Assembly: GCA_030840665.1 (NCBI GenBank)
Contig: JAVEEB010000259.1
Location: 1 to 6,918 of the forward strand
From: Frankiaceae bacterium
GTDB taxonomy: Bacteria; Actinomycetota; Actinomycetes; JAVEEB01
Direction: 5' to 3'
Length of the DNA stretch: 6,918 bases
Shown here: positions 1 to 5,056 of the stretch, piece after piece
Numbering within the stretch: the stretch's first letter is position 1
How the letters are laid out: each line of letters starts with the position of its first letter
The notes under the pieces: model-generated
Seen by the model: only the letters and a program-made list of their open reading frames with translations
Databases searched by the model: none
Told to the model about the DNA's origin: nothing
Made by a program: the position numbers and the translations under genes

Positions 1-77
1 ACGACGATGTCCCGGACCCCGAGCTCGGCGTACGGCGTGGTGGCGGGGCTCGGGTCGGGCGTCGGGCCGGTCGTCAT
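1..77 (-). CDS. N-terminal fragment of an unidentified protein (partial)
   Basis: On the minus strand an ATG at 77-75 opens a frame that stays open to the window edge, giving 25 codons. The product begins MTTGPTPDPSPATTPYAEL, a Pro/Thr-rich and probably disordered N-terminal tail, and continues with a GVRDIVV stretch. All 25 codons end in G or C, which is strong coding evidence for this genome; the plus-strand frames here give arginine- and glycine-rich nonsense. No convincing Shine-Dalgarno sequence precedes the ATG. A TAGCGT hexamer (89-84 on the minus strand) lies six bases upstream, so a leaderless transcript is possible. It is transcribed divergently from the DUF7455 gene. Too little is present to name a family. 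Confidence 0.6.
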   Translation of the reverse strand, partial: MTTGPTPDPSPATTPYAELGVRDIV

Positions 78-212
78 GGGCGCACGCTATCGCCCTACGC
101 TGGACCAGCCGGGCTATTACCGGCGCGTCGGCGCATGCCGATGTGTCAACCTGGAACACTTCACGCACGTCGCACGTTCTGACGAGACGCACAGCAGACG
201 AAGGGAGCGAGC
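78..212. promoter_or_regulatory. Divergent intergenic region
   Basis: These 135 bases separate two divergent genes and must hold both promoters. I see no clean -35/-10 pair in either direction. A minus-strand TTGACA (149-144) and a minus-strand TAATAG (119-114) are 24 bases apart, too far for one promoter. A short dyad, TCGGC-GCAT-GCCGA, lies at 128-141 and could be an operator or chance. No RNA gene is apparent. Confidence 0.3.
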
Positions 213-398
213 ATGGTCACCGCAGCAATGGAGCGCAGTCAGCTCCTCGACGAGCAGCGATGCGATCGCTGTGGCGCACGCGGCGCCGTTCACGCCATCG
301 CCCCCGGTGGACGTGACCTGGTGTTCTGCGCGCATCACGGACGTGAGTACGCCGAACAGCTCCGTGCCGACGGCTTCGAGGTCTCCGACCTCAACTGA
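213..398 (+). CDS. DUF7455-type small zinc-finger-like protein
   Basis: This is a complete 61-residue protein. A CDRCG motif (Cys17, Cys20) is followed by a Gly-rich turn and an FCAHH motif (Cys39, His41, His42), the layout of a single four-ligand zinc site. It matches the short DUF7455 proteins widespread in Actinobacteria, which are often encoded near principal sigma-factor and topoisomerase genes. No biochemical function is established for them as far as I know. The C-terminal 15 residues are hydrophilic, and there is no signal peptide or membrane segment, so a cytoplasmic location is expected. The start is supported by AAGGGAG at 201-207, five bases before the ATG; a second ATG at 228 has no comparable site. 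It ends just before a strong hairpin terminator, so it is probably monocistronic. Zinc binding is inferred from the motif. Confidence 0.87.
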   Translation: MVTAAMERSQLLDEQRCDRCGARGAVHAIAPGGRDLVFCAHHGREYAEQLRADGFEVSDLN

Positions 399-411
399 TC
401 GTTTGGTACGA

Positions 412-468
412 CGAAAGGCCCGGCAGCGACGGCCCCTGAATGCAGGGGGCCCGCAGCCGGGCCTTTCG
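412..468 (+). terminator. Hairpin terminator after the DUF7455 gene
   Basis: A perfect 13-bp inverted repeat (CGAAAGGCCCGGC at 412-424 and its complement at 456-468) encloses a second dyad, CCCCTG (433-438) with CAGGGG (443-448) around an AATG loop. The stem begins 14 bases after the stop codon. The right arm ends in CCTTTCG and there is no long T run, as is common for actinobacterial terminators. The arms have A-run/T-run symmetry and could work in both directions, but the next gene downstream is also on the plus strand. Confidence 0.85.
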
Positions 469-515
469 CGTCAGCGATCAATTTCCGGAGGCGGGGCGTT
501 CTCTGGCCGTCGTCG

Positions 516-542
516 GGAACATCTCCCTGTCTCCGGCTCGTC
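516..542 (+). promoter_or_regulatory. Possible ECF-type promoter for the SDR gene
   Basis: In the 126 bases between the terminator and the SDR start I find no convincing sigma-70 hexamer pair. GGAAC at 516-520 followed 18 bases later by CGTC at 539-542 resembles promoters of stress-type ECF sigma factors (GGAA in the -35 element, CGT or GTT in the -10). It would leave a leader of about 45 bases. The match is short and could be chance. Confidence 0.22.
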
Positions 543-594
543 GGCTGTGCGGGCCGGTCATTGACCAACCTTCAGCACGTCAGGGAGATCAGCG

Positions 595-1446
595 ATGCCC
601 GAGAACACAGAGCCGCAACAGCAGACCCGCCCCGGCGCGACCGGTGCGATGCATCCGAAGCCGAAGGACGAAATGTCCGACTACACCGGCAGCGGGTTGC
701 TGCAAGGCAGGCGGGCGCTCATCACCGGCGGCGACTCGGGTATCGGCCGGGCGGTCGCCGTGGCGTTCGCGAAGGAGGGCGCGGACGTGTCGATCGCGTT
801 CCTCGCTGAGAAGGAGGACGCAGAACACACGGCGTCCCTCGTGGAGGCAGCCGGTCGGCGGGCGGTGCTCATCGCGGGCGACCTGTCCGAGGAACGCAAC
901 TGCCGGCAGGCCGTACAGACAACGGTGGCTGAGCTGGGCGGGCTCGACATCCTCGTCAACAACATCGCGTACCAGAACCCCGTCGAATCGCTCGCCGACA
1001 TCACGAGCGAACAATGGGAACGCACGTTCCGCACCAACATCCACAGTTACTTCTGGACCACGAAGGCCGCCCTGCCCCATCTCGGGCCCGGCTCGGCCAT
1101 CATCAACACGGCGTCGATCAACGGGTTGCGCGGCAACAAGAGCCTCATCGACTACTCGGCCACGAAGGGCGCGATCCTCGCGTTCAGCCAGTCGATCGCT
1201 CAGGCGTTCGTGGACAAGGGCATCCGCGTGAACGTCGTCGCCCCGGGGCCGGTGTGGACACCGCTCATCCCGTCGACCATGCCCGAGGAGAAGGTCGCCT
1301 CGTTCGGCGACCACGTCCCGATGGGCCGGCCCGCGGATCCGGACGAGATCGCCCCGTCGTACGTGTTCTTCGCGTCCAACCGCACGTCGAGCTACTACAC
1401 GGGCGAAGTGCTCGCACCGGTCGGCGGGGAGACCCTGCCGGGCTGA
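595..1446 (+). CDS. SDR family oxidoreductase (YghA/YdaD-like)
   Basis: This 283-residue protein is a classical short-chain dehydrogenase/reductase that would transfer hydride between NAD(P)(H) and an alcohol or carbonyl substrate in the cytoplasm. Visible motifs in order are the dinucleotide-binding TGGDSGIGRA (44-53), AGDLS (94-98), the NNIA form of the NNAG motif (122-125), and the catalytic tetrad Asn148, Ser174, Tyr187 and Lys191 (in YSATK), followed by APGPVWTPL (216-224). A 38-residue Gln/Pro-rich lead-in before the Rossmann fold and the TGGDSGIG form are typical of the YghA/YdaD (general stress protein 39) branch, so the length is normal for that group. The start is fixed by AGGGAG at 582-587, seven bases before the ATG. 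The next gene converges 29 bases beyond the stop, so this is a single-gene unit. The substrate cannot be read from sequence. Confidence 0.93.
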   Translation: MPENTEPQQQTRPGATGAMHPKPKDEMSDYTGSGLLQGRRALITGGDSGIGRAVAVAFAKEGADVSIAFLAEKEDAEHTASLVEAAGRRAVLIAGDLSEERNCRQAVQTTVAELGGLDILVNNIAYQNPVESLADITSEQWERTFRTNIHSYFWTTKAALPHLGPGSAIINTASINGLRGNKSLIDYSATKGAILAFSQSIAQAFVDKGIRVNVVAPGPVWTPLIPSTMPEEKVASFGDHVPMGRPADPDEIAPSYVFFASNRTSSYYTGEVLAPVGGETLPG

Positions 1447-1475
1447 CGCGACACCCGGCTCCGTTCTCAGGGGGC

Positions 1476-2099
1476 TCAGCTGGCGCGGCGCGCGGGCTCG
1501 TCGTCGGCGATCGACTGACCCCAGGTGGAGAAGGCGACCTCCGCGAGGGGTTTGCGGCTGCGGGCCGCGCGCTCGCGCTCGGCGAGCAGGTCCGGCAGCC
1601 GGTGGGCCAGGTCACGGCGACCTACGGCGATGACCGTCAACGGCTTGTAGCCGTCCGGGATCCCGAGGGAGGTAGCGAGTGCGTCGGCATCGAAGCCGCC
1701 CATCTGGTGCGTCACCAGATTGCGGTGCTCAGCCTCGATCGTGAGGTGCGCAACCGACTGACCGACGTCGTACGACGCCCAGTGATTGTCCCCGCCGCTC
1801 GGCGCGGTCGTCTCGGCGACGGCGACGATCAAGGCACTGGCATCGGGGGCCCAGGCTGCGTTGAAGTCCGCGAGTGAGGCGGCAATAGCGGCGAAGGTCT
1901 CGTCGCCGCGGCGGCCGACGAGGAAGCGCGCCGGCTGCGAGTTGCCCGCGGACGGCGCCCAGCGGGCGGCTTCCAGCAGGGCGATCAGGTTGTCGTCGGC
2001 CAGCCGGTGTTCCACGTCGAACGACCGTGAGCTCCACCGGCCCGCCAACAGCGGGTGGATCTGCGTGGCGGTGGCGGCGGGCTTCGCGTGCTGTGGCAT
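1476..2099 (-). CDS. Nitroreductase family protein (FMN-dependent oxidoreductase)
   Basis: This is a 207-residue member of the nitroreductase fold, whose members are usually homodimers that bind FMN and use NAD(P)H to reduce nitro groups, quinones or other acceptors. The N-terminal RWSSRSFD segment (Arg21, Ser23, Arg25) is the expected FMN-phosphate site. APSAGNSQPARF (48-59) is the second flavin-contact motif. DVGQSVAHL (111-119) and the MGGFD segment (133-137) fit the dimer and flavin core, and IAVGRR (157-162) is the usual late strand. The C-terminal RKPLAEVAF is also family-typical. The length is standard. GAGGAG lies six bases before the ATG on the minus strand (2111-2106 in plus numbering), supporting this start. 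It is divergent from the ABC ATPase gene and preceded by several short dyads. No specific substrate can be assigned. Confidence 0.92.
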   Translation of the reverse strand: MPQHAKPAATATQIHPLLAGRWSSRSFDVEHRLADDNLIALLEAARWAPSAGNSQPARFLVGRRGDETFAAIAASLADFNAAWAPDASALIVAVAETTAPSGGDNHWASYDVGQSVAHLTIEAEHRNLVTHQMGGFDADALATSLGIPDGYKPLTVIAVGRRDLAHRLPDLLAERERAARSRKPLAEVAFSTWGQSIADDEPARRAS

Positions 2100-2115
2100 T
2101 ACGTGCTCCTCGGTA

Positions 2116-2158
2116 CAGAAAGTTCTGACGCTCCATCCAACATTGTTGATGTTTCAAC
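2116..2158. promoter_or_regulatory. Cluster of short dyads, probable operator region for the nitroreductase gene
   Basis: Three inverted repeats lie between the nitroreductase start and the divergent ABC gene. They are CAGAA-AG-TTCTG (2116-2127), CAACA-T-TGTTG (2138-2148) and GTTGA-TGTT-TCAAC (2145-2158); the last two overlap. The overlapping pair is AT-rich against a GC-rich background. The GTTGA-N4-TCAAC form resembles operators of MarR-type repressors. No MarR or TetR gene lies in the window, so any regulator would act from elsewhere. The minus-strand promoter itself is unclear: a TTGAAA (2157-2152) overlaps the right dyad and could be its -35. Confidence 0.4.
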
Positions 2159-2207
2159 TATTCCTTGCTTTGTCGGGCTCGGGGGACGGTCCGGCTGCGC
2201 CGGTCGG

Positions 2208-2213
2208 TAGGCT
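2208..2213 (+). promoter_or_regulatory. Putative -10 of a leaderless promoter for the ABC ATPase gene
   Basis: TAGGCT ends eight bases before the ATG at 2222, the spacing of leaderless actinobacterial promoters (TANNNT, with transcription starting at or next to the start codon). No good -35 is present. A CCGGC-TGC-GCCGG dyad (2191-2203) occupies the region just upstream. No strong Shine-Dalgarno sequence precedes this ATG, which agrees with leaderless initiation. Confidence 0.4.
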
Positions 2214-2221
2214 CGCCGCCT

Positions 2222-3004
2222 ATGGATGCGGTGCTTCAGGTCGACGACGTCTCAGTGGTCCGGGACGGCTCGACACTGCTCGCGGGCGTCTCGCTGTCCG
2301 TCCGCGCCGGCGAACATTGGGCGCTCGTCGGGCCCAACGGGGCGGGCAAGACGACGCTGTTCGGGATCCTGGGCGCGCGGGTGCATCCCACGAAAGGCGT
2401 CGCCCGCATCCTGGGGCGCCGGCTCGGCACCGTCGAGCTGCAGGCGTTGCGCGCCCTCGTGGGTCAGGTGGACCAGCGTTTCGAGGTGAGCCTGCCGCTA
2501 TCCGTACACACCGTCGTCCTCACTGGCTCCACGGGAACCTCGCTGCCGATGCTGCGCCGTACGGCGTCCGCCGACGAAGAGGCCAGGGCCCGCTCGCTCG
2601 AGGCGCTGCTCGGGATCAGCGCCCTCGCTACCCGTGAGTGGCACGTGATTTCGGCCGGCGAACGCAGCCGCGCCCTGATCGCCCGCGCGCTGATGCCGGC
2701 GCCCCAGCTGTTGCTCCTCGACGAACCGGCCACGGGCCTCGACGTGGTGGCGCGGGCGGCTCTGAGCGGAGCATTGGCCCGCCTCGCGGCCGAGCTGCCC
2801 GCGCTCGCAACCGTCACCACGACCCATCACTTGGAGGACTTGCCGCCGCCGACCACTCACGCGGCGGTCCTGTCCGGAGGACGGCTCGTCGCCTGCGGCC
2901 CCGTTGCCCAGGTCCTGACCAGCGACACGCTGTCCGCTGCATACGGCGCGCCCCTGCGCTCCTGGCACGATGCAAGTGGCTGGCACCTGGCGCTCGCCGA
3001 CTGA
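2222..3004 (+). CDS. ABC transporter ATP-binding protein
   Basis: This 260-residue protein is a single ABC ATPase domain. It has Walker A GPNGAGKTT (37-45), a Q-loop region around Gln85, a signature ISAGERSR (143-150) with SAGE in place of the usual SGGQ, Walker B LLLLDEPATGLD (163-174) including the catalytic Glu168, and a switch-histidine region TTHHLEDLP (200-208). The HHLEDLPP ending and the tail to about residue 245 resemble the soluble YlmA/ModF-like branch of ABC ATPases. No membrane permease or binding protein is encoded beside it, so its partner, if any, lies outside the window or it acts alone. I chose the ATG at 2222 because the 57-base in-frame extension to a TTG at 2165 adds an Arg-rich segment without family character and would cross the putative promoter. 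The small acidic protein gene starts 21 bases after the stop, so the two are probably co-transcribed. Confidence 0.88.
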   Translation: MDAVLQVDDVSVVRDGSTLLAGVSLSVRAGEHWALVGPNGAGKTTLFGILGARVHPTKGVARILGRRLGTVELQALRALVGQVDQRFEVSLPLSVHTVVLTGSTGTSLPMLRRTASADEEARARSLEALLGISALATREWHVISAGERSRALIARALMPAPQLLLLDEPATGLDVVARAALSGALARLAAELPALATVTTTHHLEDLPPPTTHAAVLSGGRLVACGPVAQVLTSDTLSAAYGAPLRSWHDASGWHLALAD

Positions 3005-3025
3005 CGTGCGTGAAGGAGACGGACC

Positions 3026-3325
3026 GTGGCCATCATCGTCGTGGAGATCCATGTGCCCGCGGCCGCCGACGGTGCCTGGATAGAGGACGTCGAGGATGTC
3101 CTTGCGGACCTCGAGGACAACGGCGAAGTCGAGGTGTACGACGATGCAGAGCGCGTCGGCCAGGCGCACGTGTTCTACCTGACCGGCAAGCGTGCGCAGG
3201 ACCTGCTGGCGATTGCCTCGCGCGTGGCGGGCCGCCCCGGCGTCCCACCGGGGGCGTTCGCAGTCGTGACGGATGACAAGGCGGCGCACGGCACAGGGCG
3301 CCGCGTGCCGCTGCCGATCGCGTGA
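3026..3325 (+). CDS. Small acidic protein of unknown function
   Basis: This is a 99-residue protein with a GTG start, supported by AAGGAG at 3013-3018 seven bases upstream. I recognise no named domain, although short actinobacterial proteins with a similar VFYLTG...RVAGRPGVPPGAFAVVTDD ending are familiar as hypotheticals. The apparent layout is strand (3-9), amphipathic helix (14-32, DGAWIEDVEDVLADLED), strand (34-39), strand (47-53, AHVFYLTG), helix (56-70) and strand (76-83), a beta-alpha-beta-beta-alpha-beta order compatible with a ferredoxin-like fold. The N-terminal half is strongly acidic and the last 15 residues carry basic residues. There is no signal or membrane segment. It sits between the ABC ATPase (21-base gap) and the DUF2993 gene (one-base gap), suggesting co-translation. 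The fold is inferred by eye; the function is unknown. Confidence 0.8.
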   Translation: MAIIVVEIHVPAAADGAWIEDVEDVLADLEDNGEVEVYDDAERVGQAHVFYLTGKRAQDLLAIASRVAGRPGVPPGAFAVVTDDKAAHGTGRRVPLPIA

Positions 3326-3326
3326 C

Positions 3327-4100
3327 GTGACGACCCCTCTGCCTCTTGCTGGAGCGACGCTGAAGATTCACGGACGGCCCTCACCCACACCAGCCACTCT
3401 TCACGTCCCGGCGTCGATCCGGACGCGCCGGACACTCGCGGTCCCCGACGACCCCGCGGGCGACAGCGGGCGGATTCTCATCGGGCTGCTGATGACGGCA
3501 GCACTGCTGCTCGGCGTCAGCGCGGTTGTCGACAGGGTCGCCGCGCATTTTGCGGAGAAGGCCATCGCGGTGCGACTGAAATCCGCTGTCGCCACGAAGA
3601 CGGAGCCTTCCGTCACGATAACCGGCTGGCCGTTTCTCACGCAGCTGGTTGCGCACCGCCTCGACGAGGTTGACGTCACCACCGAGGACTTCGCAGCGCA
3701 CGGGGTGACGTTCGCGCGGGTGGACCTGGAGCTGTACGACGCTTGGCGGACGAGCACCACCATCACGTCCGCACGTGTGGTCGCGACGGTCGACCTGGCA
3801 CTTGCGGAACTGCAACGCCTCGCGGGCAGCCAGGTAACCCTCTCGACAGCGCGGGACGGGCTGCATGTGGCGGGCACGGCCGGGGGGCAGAAGATCAGCG
3901 GCACCGCGACAATCACTGTCGTGGCTGGAAAATTGCACCTCGTACCCCACATCTCCTCCCCCGCGAAGGCGTCCTTGCCGGCCATTGACGTCGCGATCCC
4001 CACGCTGCCCTGGGGTGTTGCCGTGACGGGCGTCGCCGTCACGGCCACCGGCCTCAAGCTGCAGGGAACGGCGCACGACGTCGACCTGATGAAGCCGTGA
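3327..4100 (+). CDS. DUF2993 (LmeA-like) phospholipid-binding membrane protein
   Basis: The protein has 257 residues. A hydrophilic 48-residue N-terminus is followed by one hydrophobic segment (about 49-69, ILIGLLMTAALLLGVSAVV) and an extracytoplasmic domain. That domain carries the DUF2993 hallmark VTITGWPFLTQL (96-107), then repeating beta-rich stretches and the closing LKLQGTAHDVDL. The family's characterised member, mycobacterial LmeA, binds phosphatidylinositides and supports mannan elongation of lipomannan and lipoarabinomannan; whether this protein has that role is not shown. The start is a GTG one base after the preceding stop (TGA-C-GTG), with no separate ribosome site, implying translational coupling. 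An upstream in-frame ATG at 3273 would overlap the previous gene by 53 bases and add an Arg/Cys-rich segment. No other start occurs before the ATG inside the hydrophobic segment. No lipobox Cys is seen, so it is probably anchored by its uncleaved N-terminal helix. Confidence 0.85.
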   Translation: MTTPLPLAGATLKIHGRPSPTPATLHVPASIRTRRTLAVPDDPAGDSGRILIGLLMTAALLLGVSAVVDRVAAHFAEKAIAVRLKSAVATKTEPSVTITGWPFLTQLVAHRLDEVDVTTEDFAAHGVTFARVDLELYDAWRTSTTITSARVVATVDLALAELQRLAGSQVTLSTARDGLHVAGTAGGQKISGTATITVVAGKLHLVPHISSPAKASLPAIDVAIPTLPWGVAVTGVAVTATGLKLQGTAHDVDLMKP

Positions 4101-4107
4101 ATCCGAC

Positions 4108-4138
4108 TTGACCCTGACGTTGCGTGAGGACCTAACGT
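4108..4138 (+). promoter_or_regulatory. MerR-type promoter with 19-bp spacer and operator dyad
   Basis: TTGACC (4108-4113) and TAACGT (4133-4138) are separated by exactly 19 bases, the over-long spacing diagnostic of promoters that MerR-family proteins activate by untwisting DNA. The spacer holds CCTGACG-TTG-CGTGAGG (4113-4129), a dyad with six of seven pairs matching. From memory, the Streptomyces tipA promoter carries the closely similar CCTCACG-N3-CGTGAGG. The position, directly before the MerR gene, indicates autoregulation. Transcription would begin near 4145-4146. Confidence 0.8.
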
Positions 4139-4157
4139 CGCCGGCATGGAGGTTCTG

Positions 4158-4916
4158 ATGGGGCTGTCGATCGGTGATGTTGCGCGCACGGCCCACGTGA
4201 CAGTGCGCGCGCTGCACCACTACGACGCGATCGGCCTGCTGTCGCCGAGCGAGCGCAGTGCCGCGGGGTACCGCAGCTACTCACCCGCAGATATTGAGCG
4301 GCTACAGCAAATTGTCGTCTACCGCAGCCTCGGCATGAGCCTCCAGGACATCACGGCGATCCTCGACGACCACACAGTCGAACCGCTCGAGCACCTGCGC
4401 CGGCAGCACGCGCTGCTCGTCGAACGCTCCGAGCACGTGCACCGGATGATCGCCGCCATCGACAAGACCATGGAGGCACACAGGATGGGCATCAACCTCA
4501 CCCCGGATGAACAGTCGCAGGTCTTCGGGGCCTTCGCCCCGGCGAGCTATGCCGACGAGGTGGAAGAGCGCTGGGGCGAGACCGACGCTTTTGCGAAGAG
4601 CAAGGCGAAGACCTCGTCGTACACGAAGGCTGACTGGGCCGAGGCTGTCGCCGAGCAGACCGCGGTCGGGGAGCGTTTTGCCGCGTTGCTCCGCGCGGGG
4701 GCCGCCGCCGACAGCCAGGACGCGATGGACGCGGCCGAAGCGCACCGGCGGCAGATCACGCGGTGGTACTACGACTGCTCGTACGAGATCCAGACGGGCC
4801 TCGCGGACATGTATCTGGCGGACCCCCGGTTCACGGAGAACTACGAGAATATTGAAGCGGGGTTGGCGCAATACGTGCATGACGCGATCCACGCCAACGC
4901 CATAGCGCGCGCTTAG
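4158..4916 (+). CDS. TipA-like MerR-family transcriptional regulator
   Basis: This 252-residue protein has an N-terminal MerR winged helix-turn-helix (LSIGDVARTAHVTVRALHHYD, 3-23, and wing GYRSYS, 37-42), a long dimerisation helix (about 77-108) and a C-terminal TipAS-type ligand-binding domain (110-252). That domain starts MGINLTPDE and contains ERWGETDAF and ADPRFTENYE. Against my recollection of Streptomyces lividans TipAL (253 residues), the two align without gaps from this Met, which is why I prefer the ATG at 4158 with GGAGG at 4148-4152. The ATG at 4146 would be leaderless and adds MEVL. TipAL binds thiopeptide antibiotics through Cys214; here residue 214 is Gly, while Cys207 is kept. 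Covalent capture is therefore not expected and the ligand may differ. The gene is probably autoactivated from the promoter directly upstream and ends at a hairpin, so it looks monocistronic. Its targets are unknown. Confidence 0.92.
   Translation: MGLSIGDVARTAHVTVRALHHYDAIGLLSPSERSAAGYRSYSPADIERLQQIVVYRSLGMSLQDITAILDDHTVEPLEHLRRQHALLVERSEHVHRMIAAIDKTMEAHRMGINLTPDEQSQVFGAFAPASYADEVEERWGETDAFAKSKAKTSSYTKADWAEAVAEQTAVGERFAALLRAGAAADSQDAMDAAEAHRRQITRWYYDCSYEIQTGLADMYLADPRFTENYENIEAGLAQYVHDAIHANAIARA
4472..4487 (+). promoter_or_regulatory. Internal ribosome site and start codon for a TipAS-like short isoform
   Basis: Inside the MerR gene, GGAGG (4472-4476) lies eight bases before an in-frame ATG (4485-4487) encoding Met110, the first residue of the ligand-binding domain (MGINLTPDE). 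In Streptomyces the equivalent internal start yields TipAS, an abundant free ligand-binding protein, from the same mRNA as TipAL. Initiation here would give a 143-residue protein ending at 4916. The site is seen in the sequence; its use is inferred. Confidence 0.6.
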
Positions 4917-4931
4917 CTACTACTCGCGGCG

Positions 4932-4959
4932 GCCCCGTCGCCCGATGTGGCGGCGGGGC
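4932..4959 (+). terminator. Hairpin terminator after the MerR gene
   Basis: GCCCCGTCGCC (4932-4942) pairs with GGCGGCGGGGC (4949-4959) across a six-base loop, an 11-bp stem with one G-U pair, beginning 16 bases after the MerR stop. It is followed by a G run, not a T run, so it is an intrinsic-terminator candidate of the GC-rich type, lacking a U tail. Confidence 0.55.
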
Positions 4960-4986
4960 GGGGGTCCACAGCTGGGATTCGCCGAA

Positions 4987-5035
4987 CCGTTGTGCACAAC
5001 CGACAACCACCCTTGCCACACCGTTGTGCAGCACC
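4987..5035. repeat. Two 15-base direct repeats upstream of the HNH gene
   Basis: CCGTTGTGCACAACC (4987-5001) and CCGTTGTGCAGCACC (5021-5035) match at 13 of 15 positions and start 34 bases apart. The first contains a perfect 12-base palindrome, GTTGTGCACAAC (4989-5000). The second lies inside the -35/-10 spacer of the HNH promoter and ends directly against its -10. They could be sites for a second regulator, or remnants of a duplication. Confidence 0.5.
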
Positions 5036-5041
5036 TAGAAT
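5013..5041 (+). promoter_or_regulatory. Sigma-70-type leaderless promoter of the HNH gene
   Basis: TTGCCA (5013-5018) and TAGAAT (5036-5041) are 17 bases apart, near-consensus elements at ideal spacing. The -10 ends seven bases before the ATG at 5049, so transcription should start at or next to the first codon. No Shine-Dalgarno sequence precedes that ATG, consistent with a leaderless mRNA. Confidence 0.75.
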
Positions 5042-5056
5042 CGAACCTATGTTCGA
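5041..5056. promoter_or_regulatory. LexA (SOS) box overlapping promoter and start codon
   Basis: TCGAAC-CTAT-GTTCGA is a perfect match to the actinobacterial/Gram-positive LexA consensus TCGAAC-N4-GTTCGA. Its first base is the last base of the -10 hexamer and its spacer contains the first two bases of the ATG. Bound LexA would block transcription initiation, with derepression after DNA damage. Confidence 0.82.

Noticed and set aside
7..564. Long plus-strand open frame across the first 560 bases
   Set aside because: It runs out of frame through the DUF7455 gene and its terminator hairpin, has Arg/Ser/Pro-rich shadow composition, no ribosome site, and conflicts with the minus-strand fragment whose third positions are all G or C.
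589..1314. 241-codon open frame antisense to the SDR gene
   Set aside because: It is a typical high-GC antisense shadow of a gene with complete catalytic motifs; the translation has no recognisable domain.
3001..3018. Second MerR operator-like string (CTGACG and CGTGAAG)
   Set aside because: The spacing is one base short, the arms are poorer, and it spans a stop codon and a ribosome site with no 19-bp promoter around it.
3273..3326. Upstream ATG start for the DUF2993 protein
   Set aside because: It overlaps the preceding gene by 53 bases and adds an Arg/Cys-rich segment; the GTG one base after the previous stop is more economical.
3381..4220. Long antisense frames over the DUF2993 gene and MerR promoter
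   Set aside because: They cross the MerR promoter and the start of the regulator, are Arg/Asp-rich, and have no family character; the sense strand carries the DUF2993 motif.
4989..5000. DnaA box or replication origin signal (TTGTGCACA within the palindrome)
   Set aside because: Only one or two near matches, no cluster, no AT-rich unwinding region, and no dnaA or dnaN nearby.
4947..5048. 34-codon N-terminal extension of the HNH protein
   Set aside because: It would be read through the terminator stem, the direct repeats, the promoter and half of the LexA box, and its residues do not resemble the family N-terminus.
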